From contig OX411555.1 in assembly GCA_948146395.1 (NCBI GenBank), forward strand, positions 59,790,460-59,854,459: a stretch of 64,000 nt of DNA, read 5' to 3'. Shown piece after piece: positions 45,801 through 55,479 of the stretch (its first letter is position 1; the number at the start of each line of letters is the position of its first letter). Both the position numbers and the translations under genes were made by a program. Under the pieces are notes generated by a model. That model made no database searches. It saw only the letters and a program-made list of their open reading frames with translations, and was not told the origin of the DNA. Origin of the DNA: Fragum whitleyi. Its lineage: Eukaryota > Mollusca > Bivalvia > Cardiida > Cardiidae.

Positions 45801-48033
45801 GAGTTTTGTGAATTAGAAAAATGCGATAAATGATATGGAAATTTTAGGATGAATTCTTTTTAGGCGCGTCTTTTATACAGTCGATATTGCTCGAGCGATC
45901 AATTTTATTAAGCGACCACAATAAAAAGTCCTTTCACCGTGAGCAAAATCTGTGTAAAAGTGGACATTCTTAACGAAATATTGGTTATTCTTGAATGTTA
46001 TGCTGTTGGAGCCCATTAGAATCGTCTCCATAAGATGATTCTAATGGCTTCGAACATCATAGGATTCAGAAAGACTTTACCGACAATCTTTGAATATCAT
46101 CAAAATGAACTAAAACATTTATCTTGATAGTTTGCGTTAAGCGACCATTGTTAAACGACCGCTTTTTGATGGTCCCTTTAGTGGTCGCTTAACACAAGTT
46201 TTACTGTACTCGGTTACTTGACAACCTCATGACGTCATGTGTTAAAAGGGTTCCGCTTAGATTACGTTATAAAAGTTCAATGAAGAAAATAACGTCAAAT
46301 AAGATTGATGGGCGACAGAAAGCTATATTCTTTCGGTAATTTCCCTTGTTTTTTCGAGAGATTACAAATTGATGATCTATCAAAATGTCTCGATAGTCTT
46401 TCGATAAAGCATTAAAGAAGTTGCAGACAGTTATTTCATGTCGGCAACTATTAACTTGACTAGTCTTGACCATATCACACCGAAGAGCAAAATTTCGCGA
46501 TCGAACGCTTCGATCATCGTCACGTCGTACCAGTTTGCAACCCTTAACCCTTTGCTGTTTAATCCCTGCTTTTTACGTGTCTGCGATTTTATTATTGAGA
46601 AAGCATTGTGAAAAAAGAAGAAATTGCTTCTGACAAGCAATTTCTTCTTTTTCCACACTATTTTCTACCCTACTGAATGATTATTTTTCAAATTAAATCC
46701 ACTTTTAATTTTCGTCTGCAAAACTTTTGAATTTAGACAGCTCCAAAATTTTGTAAAACAGGAAAGGGTTAAAAAATGAAACGTAATGACACTAACAGTC
46801 GAGCTGAGTGTAGCAGCAGATAGCCAGACGTTTAGAATGTTACAAATCAAAAGAAAACTCATTGATGGAAGAACGAGTGGTATGCAAGACACCTATGGAT
46901 AGCAGAAATTACGTTTACGTTACGGCACACGGGATTATAGCTACTTTTTTGTTGTATCTGTCACCGACCGGAGACATAATGCCCTCAACAACATCGTATA
47001 TACCATCCCTCTGTAGTTGATCCCGGGCCAGTTCTGCAATAGAAATATGCGAAAAACTATTTTTTGTTCGCTTATCGAAAGACATATAAAATTTGTTGTT
47101 GTTGTTTATCTGCGAAAAAACAACCCTTTCCATAAATGCTGCCAATGTAAAGATTTTTTCCACGTAAACTAACAAACTGATCCATGTTTATCTTACCATT
47201 TCTATGAGCATTTATTGAACTTAAAAATATGAAGCAGTAGCTCTAAACAACGGTTTTTCAGACAAAAACAAAAATGTGTCCGCTGATGAAGACAATTATT
47301 ATTTTTACTGTTACAGCTATATGGTGTTTGGCCAACAAAGATATTTAATATCGTTACACGTTCGATACAAATATCTACAATAGGTCAAATTGTAGCTTTC
47401 CTTAGGCCCGTTTTACTAAACATCTTACAATCACCCTACGGTAAAAAAATAAAGTTGCTTTACATAAGCAACTAAAAATAGAATTCAGCAATGCATAATC
47501 TCCTTGGAATCGTCTTTAGAAGACGATTCCAATGAGATATTGCAAGGCAGAATCTAACAATGTATGAAAACACCAGGTACGATTTGTGATTTTGACTAAC
47601 GATTAATTTTTTTCGTAAGAAGTTTAGAAAAACGGGCCCTGGTGTACTTATACAAGACTTACGTGTTGGATGGTAAGGTATGAGTAAAATATGTAGACTT
47701 TTAGACAGATTTTATTTTAGACTTTTGTTAAACTTCCCTGCGTCCAGAATGACAAAACGGTGCAAACAGTTAGCCAATTATACTCCGCTTTGCATGTGCA
47801 CTTGCGTGCAAAGCGGGGTATAATTGGCAAACTGTTTGCATCATTTGCCTACCATTGAAATCAATATCTTAAATAAATGAATGGAGCACTAAGTGAACGT
47901 TTTAGAATATTTTTTATTGGGATTAATGTCAATTTTACGATGTTTTCCACTTACCAAACATTCTAAGGTGCATATTAGTGGGTGGGTTGAACGACCCACA
48001 GGCTAGCAGTACGACTTTTTGTGGTGAGGACAT
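36698..48033 (-). CDS. NMNAT: Nicotinamide/nicotinate mononucleotide adenylyltransferase, complete 8-exon gene
   Basis: The enzyme joins ATP and NMN (or NaMN) to make NAD+ (or NaAD), the shared final step of NAD synthesis, and in animals it opposes SARM1-driven axon loss. Eight exons on the minus strand (48033-47955, 47033-46945, 45618-45551, 43942-43809, 40266-40127, 38281-38180, 37233-37175, 36821-36698) total 795 nt, which is 264 codons plus TAA. All introns are GT-AG and every phase closes. Family landmarks in order: ATP-binding GSFNPPTNMH (residues 13-22), GIMSPVGDRYNKK (44-56), HR in PAWHRC (60-65), SWESEQPTW (82-90), LCGGDVLESF (151-160), and the SSTDIRRALRRG nucleotidyl-transfer motif (219-230). 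The length and the short variable region (about 100-147) without a cysteine cluster fit the NMNAT1/3 type rather than palmitoylated NMNAT2. The start ATG has an in-frame TAA upstream. MITEs occupy several introns. Confidence 0.95.
37175..37233 (-). CDS. NMNAT: NMNAT exon 7
   Basis: A 59-nt exon between TTTTGCAG and GTAATA. Encodes NINIVTDWIQNEISSTDI, the start of the SxTxxR transfer motif. Confidence 0.92.
37365..37590. mobile_element. Inverted-repeat element in NMNAT intron 6
   Basis: The left end ACTCTGGACCAACC ... TGACCCCGGGCGGG pairs imperfectly with the right end CCCGGGTAGGATTCGGGTCA ... TTGGCCCTCTGAT. The centre is an imperfect palindrome around AATAGCCTAGAATAGGCTGTT. Non-coding; superfamily unassigned. 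Confidence 0.5.
38180..38281 (-). CDS. NMNAT: NMNAT exon 6
   Basis: A 102-nt exon, phase 0 at both ends. Encodes IEKIVSNYGIVCRIRSG, then DPRKFIYESDILTKHQ. Confidence 0.93.
39015..39460. mobile_element. MULE-like MITE with 9-bp target duplication, copy 2 (NMNAT intron 5)
   Basis: Ends CATTCGGAACACCACCCGGC and GCCGAGTGATGTTCCGAATG. CACCGGCTC is duplicated exactly at 39006-39014 and 39461-39469. The interior matches 5965-6383 in inverted orientation. A hairpin of about 30-bp arms (GGCTGAAAAATCTTAATTTT and inverse) sits at 39241-39308; the other copy has only a shorter version. Confidence 0.85.
40127..40266 (-). CDS. NMNAT: NMNAT exon 5
   Basis: 140 nt from GATTTTACAG to GTAAGG. Encodes VQIKFLCGGDVLESFSVPG, the second nucleotide-binding segment (vertebrates usually have LCGAD). 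Confidence 0.93.
41360..41780. mobile_element. Mariner-like MITE (TACAGTTA family), copy 1
   Basis: The ends are inverted with TA at the outer edge: TACAGTTAGTTACATCGTG, then AAATTGACA, against CAATTTCACGATG, then TTATTAACTGTA. The interior carries CACTCACTCAAACCATTC and a degraded form of the GGGAGGTAAT hairpin. Located in NMNAT intron 4. Confidence 0.7.
42333..42860. repeat. Diverged tandem array, AGCTCACCTGAGC-type
   Basis: Opens AGCTCACCTGAGC, then ACAACGTGCTCAAGGGGAGC, then three units of about 150-165 bp with TTTGCCAGA, ATGTTTCC-type and GGGCGTGGC/GGGTATGGC blocks. The start closely matches 11702, although the body unit differs. Confidence 0.6.
43703..43740. repeat. Hairpin, CTCTGGTCAGTCTGTGC type
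   Basis: Arms CTCTGGTCAGTCTGTGC and GCACAGGCTGGCCAGAG. Relatives at 56709-56747 and 57191-57230. Confidence 0.55.
43809..43942 (-). CDS. NMNAT: NMNAT exon 4
   Basis: 134 nt from TTTTCACAG to GTAAAT. Encodes LDSWESEQPTWLETEKVLSH and the variable linker ending NRPEK. Confidence 0.92.
45019..45038. repeat. Short (CT)n microsatellite
   Basis: About ten CT dinucleotides following two TTTTTTTGGG-type repeats. Confidence 0.75.
45370..45530. mobile_element. piggyBac-like MITE (TTAA family), NMNAT intron 3
   Basis: Starts TTAAGGTAGTGGACCCGTAG, ends GTGTCCACTGCCTTAA, so it is flanked by TTAA. The central palindrome is GTTAACCGAGGTTTCC / GGAAACCTCGGTCAAC. Other copies: 14755-14890, 53514-53634, 55068-55231, 63659-63813 and a stub at 49395. 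Confidence 0.75.
45551..45618 (-). CDS. NMNAT: NMNAT exon 3
   Basis: A 68-nt exon between TTATTTCAG and GTATTG. Encodes DLAPAWHRCNMV and DLAVRSSSWIR. Its donor is only about 20 bp from a piggyBac-like MITE. Confidence 0.92.
45877..46207. mobile_element. Mariner-like MITE, GCGACC family, copy in NMNAT intron 2
   Basis: Left TACAGTCGATATTGCTCGAG, right AGTGGTCGCTTAACACAAG then TTTTACTGTA. The central palindrome CATTAGAATCGTCTCC / AGATGATTCTAATG lies at 46013-46046. Confidence 0.65.
46945..47033 (-). CDS. NMNAT: NMNAT exon 2
   Basis: Acceptor TTGCAG, 89 nt, donor GTAGCT. Encodes ELARDQLQRDGIYDVVEG, then IMSPVGDRYNKK. Confidence 0.93.
47492..47546. repeat. Hairpin, TTGGAATCGTCTT type
   Basis: Arms TTGGAATCGTCTT and AAGACGATTCCAA around a short loop. 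It resembles the centre of the GCGACC MITEs but stands alone. In NMNAT intron 1. Confidence 0.6.
47738..47852. repeat. Near-palindromic short element (family P), copy 4
   Basis: CCCTGCGTCCAGAATGAC, AAAACGGTGCAAAC, CCGCTTTGCATGTGCAC, then the inverse CAAAGCGGGGTATAATTGGC and AAACTGTTTGCATC. Located in NMNAT intron 1. Confidence 0.65.
47955..48033 (-). CDS. NMNAT: NMNAT exon 1
   Basis: Start ATG at 48033-48031; 26 codons plus one base, ending at MF, donor GTAAGT. Holds the GSFNPPTNMH ATP-binding loop. Confidence 0.93.
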
Positions 48034-48160
48034 CCCTAGACTTTGTAAGCATTGGTTGACATGCTGATAATATTAAGCCAAAGGTGCCAATTCAGTGTAC
48101 CTCCTGCAATCAAGAAATTGCGGAAAAGCGTTACTAGTTCGTTTTCTACGATGGATCACA

Positions 48161-48425
48161 GCCGCCGTCAAAGCGCAGTAGGTAGCGCGTCGGACTGTCA
48201 ATCTAGAGGTCCTCGGTTCGATCCCCGTTGGCGGCACTCATTCTTTCCGATAATTTGCCTCTTACCAATGGGTTGATAATCGTAGACCTATGTGAGATAG
48301 CAGCTGGTGGCTAGGAAAGGATGTGATGGTAGTACTGGCCAGAAAAATACAAGGAATCCATCGTTAGGTGCTCCAGCCGCCGCGATATAACTGAAAAAAT
48401 GTTGAAAGCGGCGTATAACTCCATT
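48161..48425 (+). mobile_element. tRNA-Met-like-headed SINE upstream of NMNAT
   Basis: The first 75 nt (48161-48235) form a degraded tRNA. It keeps a 7-bp acceptor stem (GCCGCCG with TGGCGGC, one G-T pair), a D-arm AGCGCAGTAGGTAGCGCGTC as in elongator tRNA-Met, and a perfect B box GGTTCGATCCC. The anticodon and T stems are broken. The body follows with GGCTAGGAAAGGATGTGATG, GTGCTCCAGCCGCCGCGATA and a 3' AAAGCGGCGTATAACTCC. Bodies of the same family are at 57000-57185 and partly 30085-30125. It starts 128 bp upstream of the NMNAT ATG on the opposite strand. Confidence 0.65.
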
Positions 48426-48429
48426 CAGT

Positions 48430-49395
48430 CATTTCAACGATGGGTCACATTGAAAGACCGATGTATTGTAACGGAGAAAAAAGCAGAAGCCAGCGGTGCA
48501 ATACATTTAGGCGTGATTATGAAAACAAACACAATTATTAAGGTAGCAATGGACACCTGGTGTCATTTTTTTCCGCCCAATGAATTTTTTTCTTGGTCAC
48601 ATATGTTGTAGATTAACATTGTGTAGTCATTATATCAAAATTTGAAGGTACCTTTCCACGCTCGTTTTCATGCTAGAGTTATCTGCCCTTGAGTGGTATA
48701 GGCCATTTTTCAGTAGAACGGTTGTATTCATTTTAGGTCTAGTATAAACCCTGTACTAAGTTATAGCTATAAAACAAATACATTTTGATAGACCTTATAC
48801 ATGTACACAATGGCTATTGACAAGTAAATTTCTCTTTGATCAATTGCATTTGCATAATTTGCTTTCAAAAATTAAAAATGCACTATTTTTTTGTAATTTT
48901 CCTAGGTAAAAATGCCACAAAAACCTATTTTTTGAAGAAATTACTCAATGAATTTTTCTTATTTTCCGATATGTTTACAATCCATATTTTTCCTTTATTT
49001 GGTAAAAAATTCAGCATACCTTTCCATGCAAATAAGAAGTGTTTCGTTATTTTTCAGTGTTCCCCCCTAAATGAATGACGGTTTTAACGCATTTTTATTG
49101 TTAAATTTAATGATCCAGTCATTCAATTAAAATCAAATGTTGAAAAGAAGCTTAATTATGAAGTTTTACTATCATTATTCTACGTTTTTTCCATAAGTAG
49201 AATCTTACGAAAACCGGCGGTAAACAACGCGCAAAAAGAGCCGTAAAATAAACGAAAACCCACTTCCGGTTTATAGAGTCGGGAGACCGCTGTCCATTGC
49301 CACCTTAAACGAATCATAAAACGCCTTTTTGAAATTGAATTATCTTTAATAATGGGATAAATATTTGTTGTGCAACGTACTTTGCTTTTATCTTA
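48430..49395. other. Non-coding stretch
   Basis: AT-rich, with no gene recognised. The open frames at 48399-48611 and 48836-49078 are low-complexity and lack motifs. Confidence 0.4.
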
Positions 49396-49461
49396 AGGTA
49401 GTAGATCTGTAATAGTTTTGAGGTTTTAATAATTTCACTGATAAGCCAGTGAGTTTATAAA

Positions 49462-49692
49462 ATGATTATCTACCGTTATTTCTCGATAATCCACCGAAAG
49501 CGTTTAAAAAAGCCACTTATATTTCATACAATAAATACCTTAGAAATACGACCACGTTCTAAACCGAACACCGACCTGATATCTTTAGCATCAACCCAAA
49601 ATTTATTGCGTAAACCTCTCTGTATAAACAACATTGTCATAAAACCAGTAGACGGTAAAACGTTACGCTTGATTCATTTACATGACGCTTAA
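49462..49692 (+). other. ORF of doubtful coding status
   Basis: A 76-codon frame that begins inside a known dispersed repeat tail (TTATTTCTCGATAATCCACC). Its later half (RSKPNTDLISLASTQNLL) looks less repetitive. No family is recognised. Confidence 0.15.
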
Positions 49693-49715
49693 CGACGGAA
49701 ACGTTCACAATATTT

Positions 49716-50340
49716 TTAGCTCGACTATTCGTAGAATACAGGCGCTATTTTGGTCGCCAAGGCGTCGGCGTTATGCTTTGGTTAAAGTTTTTATTTGCAA
49801 GTGTTCCAAATCTCTGTTTCTACTAAAGATATTGCTTTGAAACTTTGCACATACTTCTGAGACCATAATATCATCCTCTAGACTAAGATTCATTTCTGTG
49901 ATACCTTTTAGTGGAACTTTATCCCTTTTCGGACTTAGAAATTCTTAGTTAAGTTTTTACGTGCAACTGTTGTATATTAGTTAAATCTCCGTTTCTACTT
50001 TTGCTTGAAAACTTGGCACATGCCTATCTGATCATAGCATCAGCCTCTAGACAGAGGCTCATTACTCTGATATTGAATTTAATGGAACTTTAACCCTTTT
50101 CGGACTTAAAAAAGTTTGGTTAACTTTTTACGTGCAACTGTTGTATATCAAATATATTTAAGTTTCTACTCAATTTTAAGCTCAGACTTAAAATTTTTGT
50201 ACATGCTTCTGTGACCATAATATCATCCTCTAGACAAAGATCCATTACTCTGATATTGAATTTATTCCCATTTTAACCCTTTTTAGACTTAAAAATTCTT
50301 GGTTAAGTTTTTACGTGTGTATTGGGAAGACTGCTCTCAT
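49716..50340. repeat. Diverged tandem array, TAGCTCGACTATTCG-type, ~170-bp unit
   Basis: Opens TTTTTAGCTCGACTATTCG. Three units carry GTGCAACTGTTGTATAT, GTTTCTACT, GACCATAATATCATCCTCTAG and TTTTCGGACTTA. A further partial unit is at 50540-50660, after a SINE-like insertion. Confidence 0.7.
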
Positions 50341-50384
50341 CACTGTCCTGCATAGCTTCGATGGTTTAAATACAATGTCTGACA

Positions 50385-50490
50385 CCTGCGTTTTTCGGGA
50401 AGATCTTCTTTGACCTAGTGGTTAGCGCATTGGACTTGTAAACCAATAAATCAATTATTAGTTATCCGAGTGGGTTCGACACCGCCTTTC
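50385..50490 (+). mobile_element. tRNA-derived SINE-like unit 1
   Basis: A-box-like TAGTGGTTAGCGCATTGGAC and B box GGGTTCGACACC, spaced as in a tRNA but with an insertion in the anticodon region. A second copy lies at 50985-51095, and an inverted A-box half (AATGCGCTAACCACTGAGCC) at 50972-50991. Confidence 0.5.
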
Positions 50491-50984
50491 GTCAGAAGTT
50501 TTCGGAATTGCTTAAGTGCGGACAGTTTGTTTGTAAGACGCGCAACTGTTGTTTATCGTTAATATTTCTGTTTCTACTTAAACTGTTAACTTTTCACATA
50601 CCTCTGTGACCAAAATATCAGCCCTTTGATTAAGATTCATAATTCTCTTATCTTATTTCGTCGAATTTTGGCATAGAGGTCTGAGGAATATATAAGAGTA
50701 AGTAAAAGCGATTGGATAATAACAATTTCCAAACAAAAAGAATGTCACGTCCAGCATTGTTATCTCTGTTCGAAAGTCTCTGAAGGTGAACAACAAACTA
50801 TACAAGTACGAATTGTAAAAACCGATAATTCCTAATGTCTGGCCAAAAATATGTTGAAATGTATTTCAAAGTTCTGTTCTGGACATAATTGCGTTACAAA
50901 AGAACTGTCCTAACCTTAGCATAGCCTAACCCACGCGGACAACAATATTTAGATATTTGATTTACAAGACCAATGCGCTAACCA

Positions 50985-51095
50985 CTGAGCCAAAGAAGAT
51001 CTTCTTTTGCACAGTGGTTATCGCTTTTGACTTGTATACCAAAAATCTGAATAATACTAGTTCGCGTGGGTTCGACACCGGCTTTTGTCGGATAT
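50985..51095 (+). mobile_element. tRNA-derived SINE-like unit 2
   Basis: ACAGTGGTTATCGCTTTTGAC (imperfect A box) and GGGTTCGACACCGGC (B box). It is preceded by the same AAGATCTTCTTTTG-type flank as unit 1, so the two may be one element duplicated with its flank. Confidence 0.5.
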
Positions 51096-51353
51096 TTTTA
51101 AGCTATACTTAGGTGTGGGCAGTTTGATTGTAATTGTTGACATTTAGTGTGTCCTTCACCTTTGAGATATCAGACCAAAACTTATACATCTGCACATAGA
51201 TCTAGACATTGGTGAGAATGATTCTGTGATTATTTATTTATTCATTAATTTATTTTTCGGATTCTGTCCATAAATGTGAGAGTTATGGTCCAGACGAAAT
51301 CAAACAACCAATACCACTCACGGACATATGCCGAAGTGCAATCGTGGCTACAA

Positions 51354-51472
<119 letters not shown>

Positions 51473-51599
51473 ACATTTAGACCGAACAAGGCACACAGAC
51501 GCACTTACGCACATACACCGATGTATGTTATATATTTTGCAACTAAGTTTCTCTAGGTTTTACTAAAAAGTAATACTCACTTCTTGGAGGTTTGTAGTT

Positions 51600-51982
51600 A
51601 TGCAGCTTAAATATCCTGATGATATAATGATCCATAACATTGAAGATCGGTATATAACGATCTGTGATACTAAATTCATAGGTATCAAATGTCAAACAAG
51701 AAGTCCATATTACGTATCCCTAGAACCATTCGGCAATAGAACCATTACATGCGTTGAAACAATTTTGTGATGACTCGTAAAATCACTCATATTGCATTAG
51801 CTTACACAGAAGAATTTAATGAGAATTGGGGAGGCAAGCTGTACATGAAAACACTATTACATTCACATCCTGACGTCAAAAATGGAGTCGGTGTAAAAAC
51901 CAGAGAAATAAAGAAATTATTTTACATGCATGAAGATGAGACTATTTCAAATCAAACAGAAAAAAACCCAGACAATTCTTAG
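51600..51982 (+). pseudogene. Two adjoining coding-like ORFs in shifted frames
   Basis: A 56-codon ATG frame (51600-51770; DRYITICDTKFIGIKCQTRS, then PYYVSLEPFG) is followed directly by a second open frame (from 51758 to the TAG at 51982; THIALAYTEEFNENWGGKL). A one-base shift near 51758-51767 would join them. Composition in both looks coding, and an acceptor-like GGTTTGTAG precedes the first. I do not recognise the protein. It could be a decayed gene, a transposon piece, or two chance frames. Confidence 0.25.
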
Positions 51983-53157
51983 ACAGACTACACATGTTCT
52001 ACAGCCTTTAAAACATCACTCGGACTTCTGTGTAAACTTGGATGCCACGGACGTAACATTCGCAACGTCACTCGGCCATTTCCGTAAAGTTTAACAGACC
52101 TCGTTGATCGTGAGATTGGCCGAGTAGTGTTCCGAATGAAGGAAGTAAGTGTAGCAATTTCGGTCATTTTTCATGTACTTAGGCTTCTGGCGGTACTTCG
52201 GTCAATACGCTTAAAAAAACAATTCTTCGGTGCTTTCAGATTATCTGTGGAGATCTTCTGCCCGATTGGTCTTACAGGGGTAGCCCCTAGCTGCAATAAC
52301 AAGGCCCTCTCTTTCTCATCAGCTTAGCTAGGCAACGAACTATCGCACACCTCCCCCTGTCGGTACCTCAGGCCTCTGATGCGACCTTTGCTTTCTACTC
52401 GCCTTCACTTAAATTCAAAAGGCTACACACCTGCTTGATTCTTTCGTACGCTAATTTTTCAAGGGTGTATTAAAGCGCGATTTGTTTGTAGCTGATTGGG
52501 GGGCCAATCCGCTCGAGTTCGAAAGTAAAAATAATAAATATTTATTACTCCCTCCGAAAAGATTACTTATTGTGAGAGATTCGTTGAATTTAACCTTTCA
52601 TCGATGAGTATAACCGAGAAAGTCGCGTTATATGTAAGCATAATTATGAAAGATGAGATGACTTTCTCCGTAAGCTCGAAGAAAATCATGATATATGCCA
52701 ACCACATATCTCAAGGTTGTTCTTGTAGCTTTAAGGATACAGGTGACACGAATTGGTTTGTATGTTATATCGCGGCTGCTGGAACATCAAACAATGGATT
52801 CCTGTATTTCTCGCATTAGTACTACCATTACATCCTTTCCTAGCCTCCAGCTGATATCCCACCAAGGTTGACGATTATCGATCCATTGTTGGGGCAAAGT
52901 TCGACAACTAATTATGGCTATGTATTTTTATGAGAACGCTTTATTCTGAAGACACGAATCATTTTGCTAGCTTTACAAACTGTTATCAATTCTGTGTTGT
53001 TGTTTTTTTCTTGTTGTTGTTGTTGTTGTTTTGTTTTTGAAAATTGGAACATTACTTTTACGAGATGCAATACATTTAAGTGACGGAAATGATAGACACA
53101 GAGACAAATTCGTGACGAAAGGTGTAAAAACGTTATTTTGAGCGAGTGGGAGCTATA

Positions 53158-53296
53158 GAGTTAGAGAGGGGGAGAGAGATAGAGAGACACGCATGTAAAC
53201 AGACAGTCGGACAGACAAGGAAGAGGGGAGGGAGAGAGGGTCGCGAGACAGAGTGTGCGAAAGAAGGATAGACAGAGCGAGAGACAGAGAGAGAAT
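53158..53296. repeat. GA-rich low-complexity tract
   Basis: Repeated GAGAGA, GGGAGGG and GACAGA on the plus strand. Confidence 0.8.
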
Positions 53297-53513
53297 CATT
53301 CCTGTAACTTCCATCTAACTAACATATTCATAAATTGAACGCCCAAGGACAAAAGCTAGAGCATATTCACAAAATTAGAATAACTTTATACACGGGTTAT
53401 AGAAAGTATTGTATTTGGCAATTAAACAATCTAGATCAATAAACCAGTAATCTATAAATTAATGTAAACTTCTCTATACTTTACGCATTACCATATGATT
53501 CAATCATAGGCTG

Positions 53514-53634
53514 ATTTAAGGTAGTGGGCCCGTAATAGTTCCGCAACGTTTCGGGAGTGAATGAATTTTAACAATGTTAACCGAGGTTTCCTAATGATTT
53601 TCATTAGAAAACCTCGGTTTACATAAAAGATTGT
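53514..53634. mobile_element. piggyBac-like MITE (TTAA family), right end missing
   Basis: TTAAGGTAGTGGGCCCGTAA, AGTTCCGCAACG and the central palindrome GTTAACCGAGGTTTCC / GAAAACCTCGGTTTAC. The right terminus is absent. Confidence 0.65.
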
Positions 53635-53746
53635 GGAAAAAACAGAAATTGCGTATCAATACAGAAATATCGTTTACAAACAAAATACACATGAATTTTG
53701 AAGATCCTATCAATAAAACTTTGACGGTTAAACCTTCACATTTCAC

Positions 53747-53749
<3 letters not shown>

Positions 53750-53781
<32 letters not shown>
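53750..53781. repeat. T homopolymer (32 nt)
   Basis: An uninterrupted T run. It could be the reversed poly(A) tail of a retroposed sequence, but no source sequence is recognised. Confidence 0.9.
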
Positions 53782-53783
<2 letters not shown>

Positions 53784-54309
53784 CTACGAAAAAACTTTCT
53801 GTGTGGTACAAACTTCAAAATTATTAGTTACGATCAGGGTTATTTTCTATCTTAGATTTGTGTGAAATCGAATATTTATCATTTTCTTTATCGTGGCTTT
53901 GGAATGGTGATATAGCCTTCATATTTCACATGTGTATCGCTTGTGATTACACCTTTCGGAAAATATTGAAGCCAAAGTCATATCTTACTTCCATGTCAAA
54001 TGTTCAAGGTCACTTATTATTTTAACAAAAACATACCCTTAACATTGTCTATATCCTTTGAGTACAATATAGCATGCCGCGAGCTTTTAAAATTTCAAAT
54101 GTGTTTTCCCTTTTGTAAGGCCTTTGTATTTGTAATAATTTAAAAATTACCAGTTAATGAAAGTCCATTTCCAAGGTCAACGTCGCGTGTAACCGAACTT
54201 CTATCATTTTTTGTCGATAGGTTAAGGAGAAGAATTGAAAAAAAAATAGACGGCGGGCGAAAGACCTTAGACGATCACGATAGTTATCCTTGAATAATTT
54301 GTGCCCGGG

Positions 54310-54735
54310 AGTGCCATTCGGAACATCGCTCGCTCTTTTCCGTAAACTGGAAAGTACCTCGGACGTAAGTGTAGTAATTTTGGGTCATTTTTAAGGTAAT
54401 TCGGCTCCTGGTGGTGCTTTGGTTAATACGCTTGAAAAAAGCAAATTCCTTTAATGCTTTAAGATTGTCTATGGAGATCATTTCGGCATTTTATGATTTG
54501 AAAGCAAAACGCAGTGAAACACTGCGTTTTGTTTTCAAATCATAATATGCCAAAAATTTACCTAACGTTGAGTTTGCTTCTCGCAGCGTCATCCTCAGTT
54601 GTGTTTGTGACGTCATATAAACTCACGTGCGAAATGACGCGCTTTCATGGCTGCGCCCGTATTATTCCCGAGGCCTATTCCGTAGAATCGACGAAGGTTC
54701 CCGATTGCGGGAGTGTAAAAATCATCGTAAATTGA
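54310..54735. repeat. Dispersed repeat related to 13354-13700
   Basis: Begins GTGCCATTCGGAACATCGC, has TTTACTGGAAAGTACCTCGG-type sequence and an internal palindrome ATGATTTGAAAGCAAAACGC / GCGTTTTGTTTTCAAATCAT centred near 54515, then GTGACGTCATATAAACTCAC. ORFs across it are incidental. Confidence 0.55.
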
Positions 54736-55067
54736 CCTTTATTTCGATCGAAACCATTCTAAATAGCTCACTAAGCAGTCCAATAATTCATTTTAACACT
54801 CACACAAACCATTCAAAGACGCTCGCTCGTAACCACCAAATAAATAAAATCAACAACTATGAAGATTCGAATGAAAAAATCGCACGAACAATCAATGCTT
54901 TCCCTACTTAATTTAATTCTTTAAGCGTCTGATTTGTTTGCGAAGACAAAAAAGAAGCTTTCTATAGAACTTGTAAGCATATTATATCAAATGGGGAAGT
55001 AAATATCCCTAACTTTGTTCATTTTGAGCTTAAGTATTTAAAAAAGCAGGTCGCCAAATTAACGACA

Positions 55068-55231
55068 TTAAAGTAGTGGACCTGTAATAGTTTTGCAATG
55101 TCTCAAAAGTAATGAACTTGAACAGTGTTAACCAAGGTTTCCTAATGATTTTCATTACTAAACCTTGGTCAACATTGTGAAAGATCATGTGAACCGAAAT
55201 GTTGCGGAACTATTACGGGTCAACTACCTCA
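55068..55231. mobile_element. piggyBac-like MITE (TTAA family), full-length
   Basis: Left TTAAAGTAGTGGACCTGTAA, right GGGTCAACTACCTCAA, centre GTTAACCAAGGTTTCC / AAACCTTGGTCAAC. The TTAA at the right end has mutated to TCAA. Confidence 0.7.
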
Positions 55232-55479
55232 AGTCTTTATATATCGAGTCATGATGAAGTGATATAAAGAGACTTATGATGTAAATGTTGCGACCTGTTT
55301 TGTTTTGCAAATCATTGAAGACAGCATAATTTCGTCATCCATAGGGAAACATACGCGCTTCCGTAGTTAAGTTAGATGTGTTTACTAGAACAGGTGATTT
55401 CAATAATCATGGATCAACCATTGTTTGAATAACGTCAGTTGTAGGGTATTGGCTTTTAATAAGGTAGACGTATTTTGGT

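Noticed and set aside
48161..48236. A functional tRNA gene
   Set aside because: The acceptor stem and B box are good, but the anticodon and T stems are broken, and the sequence continues into a SINE body found elsewhere in the window.
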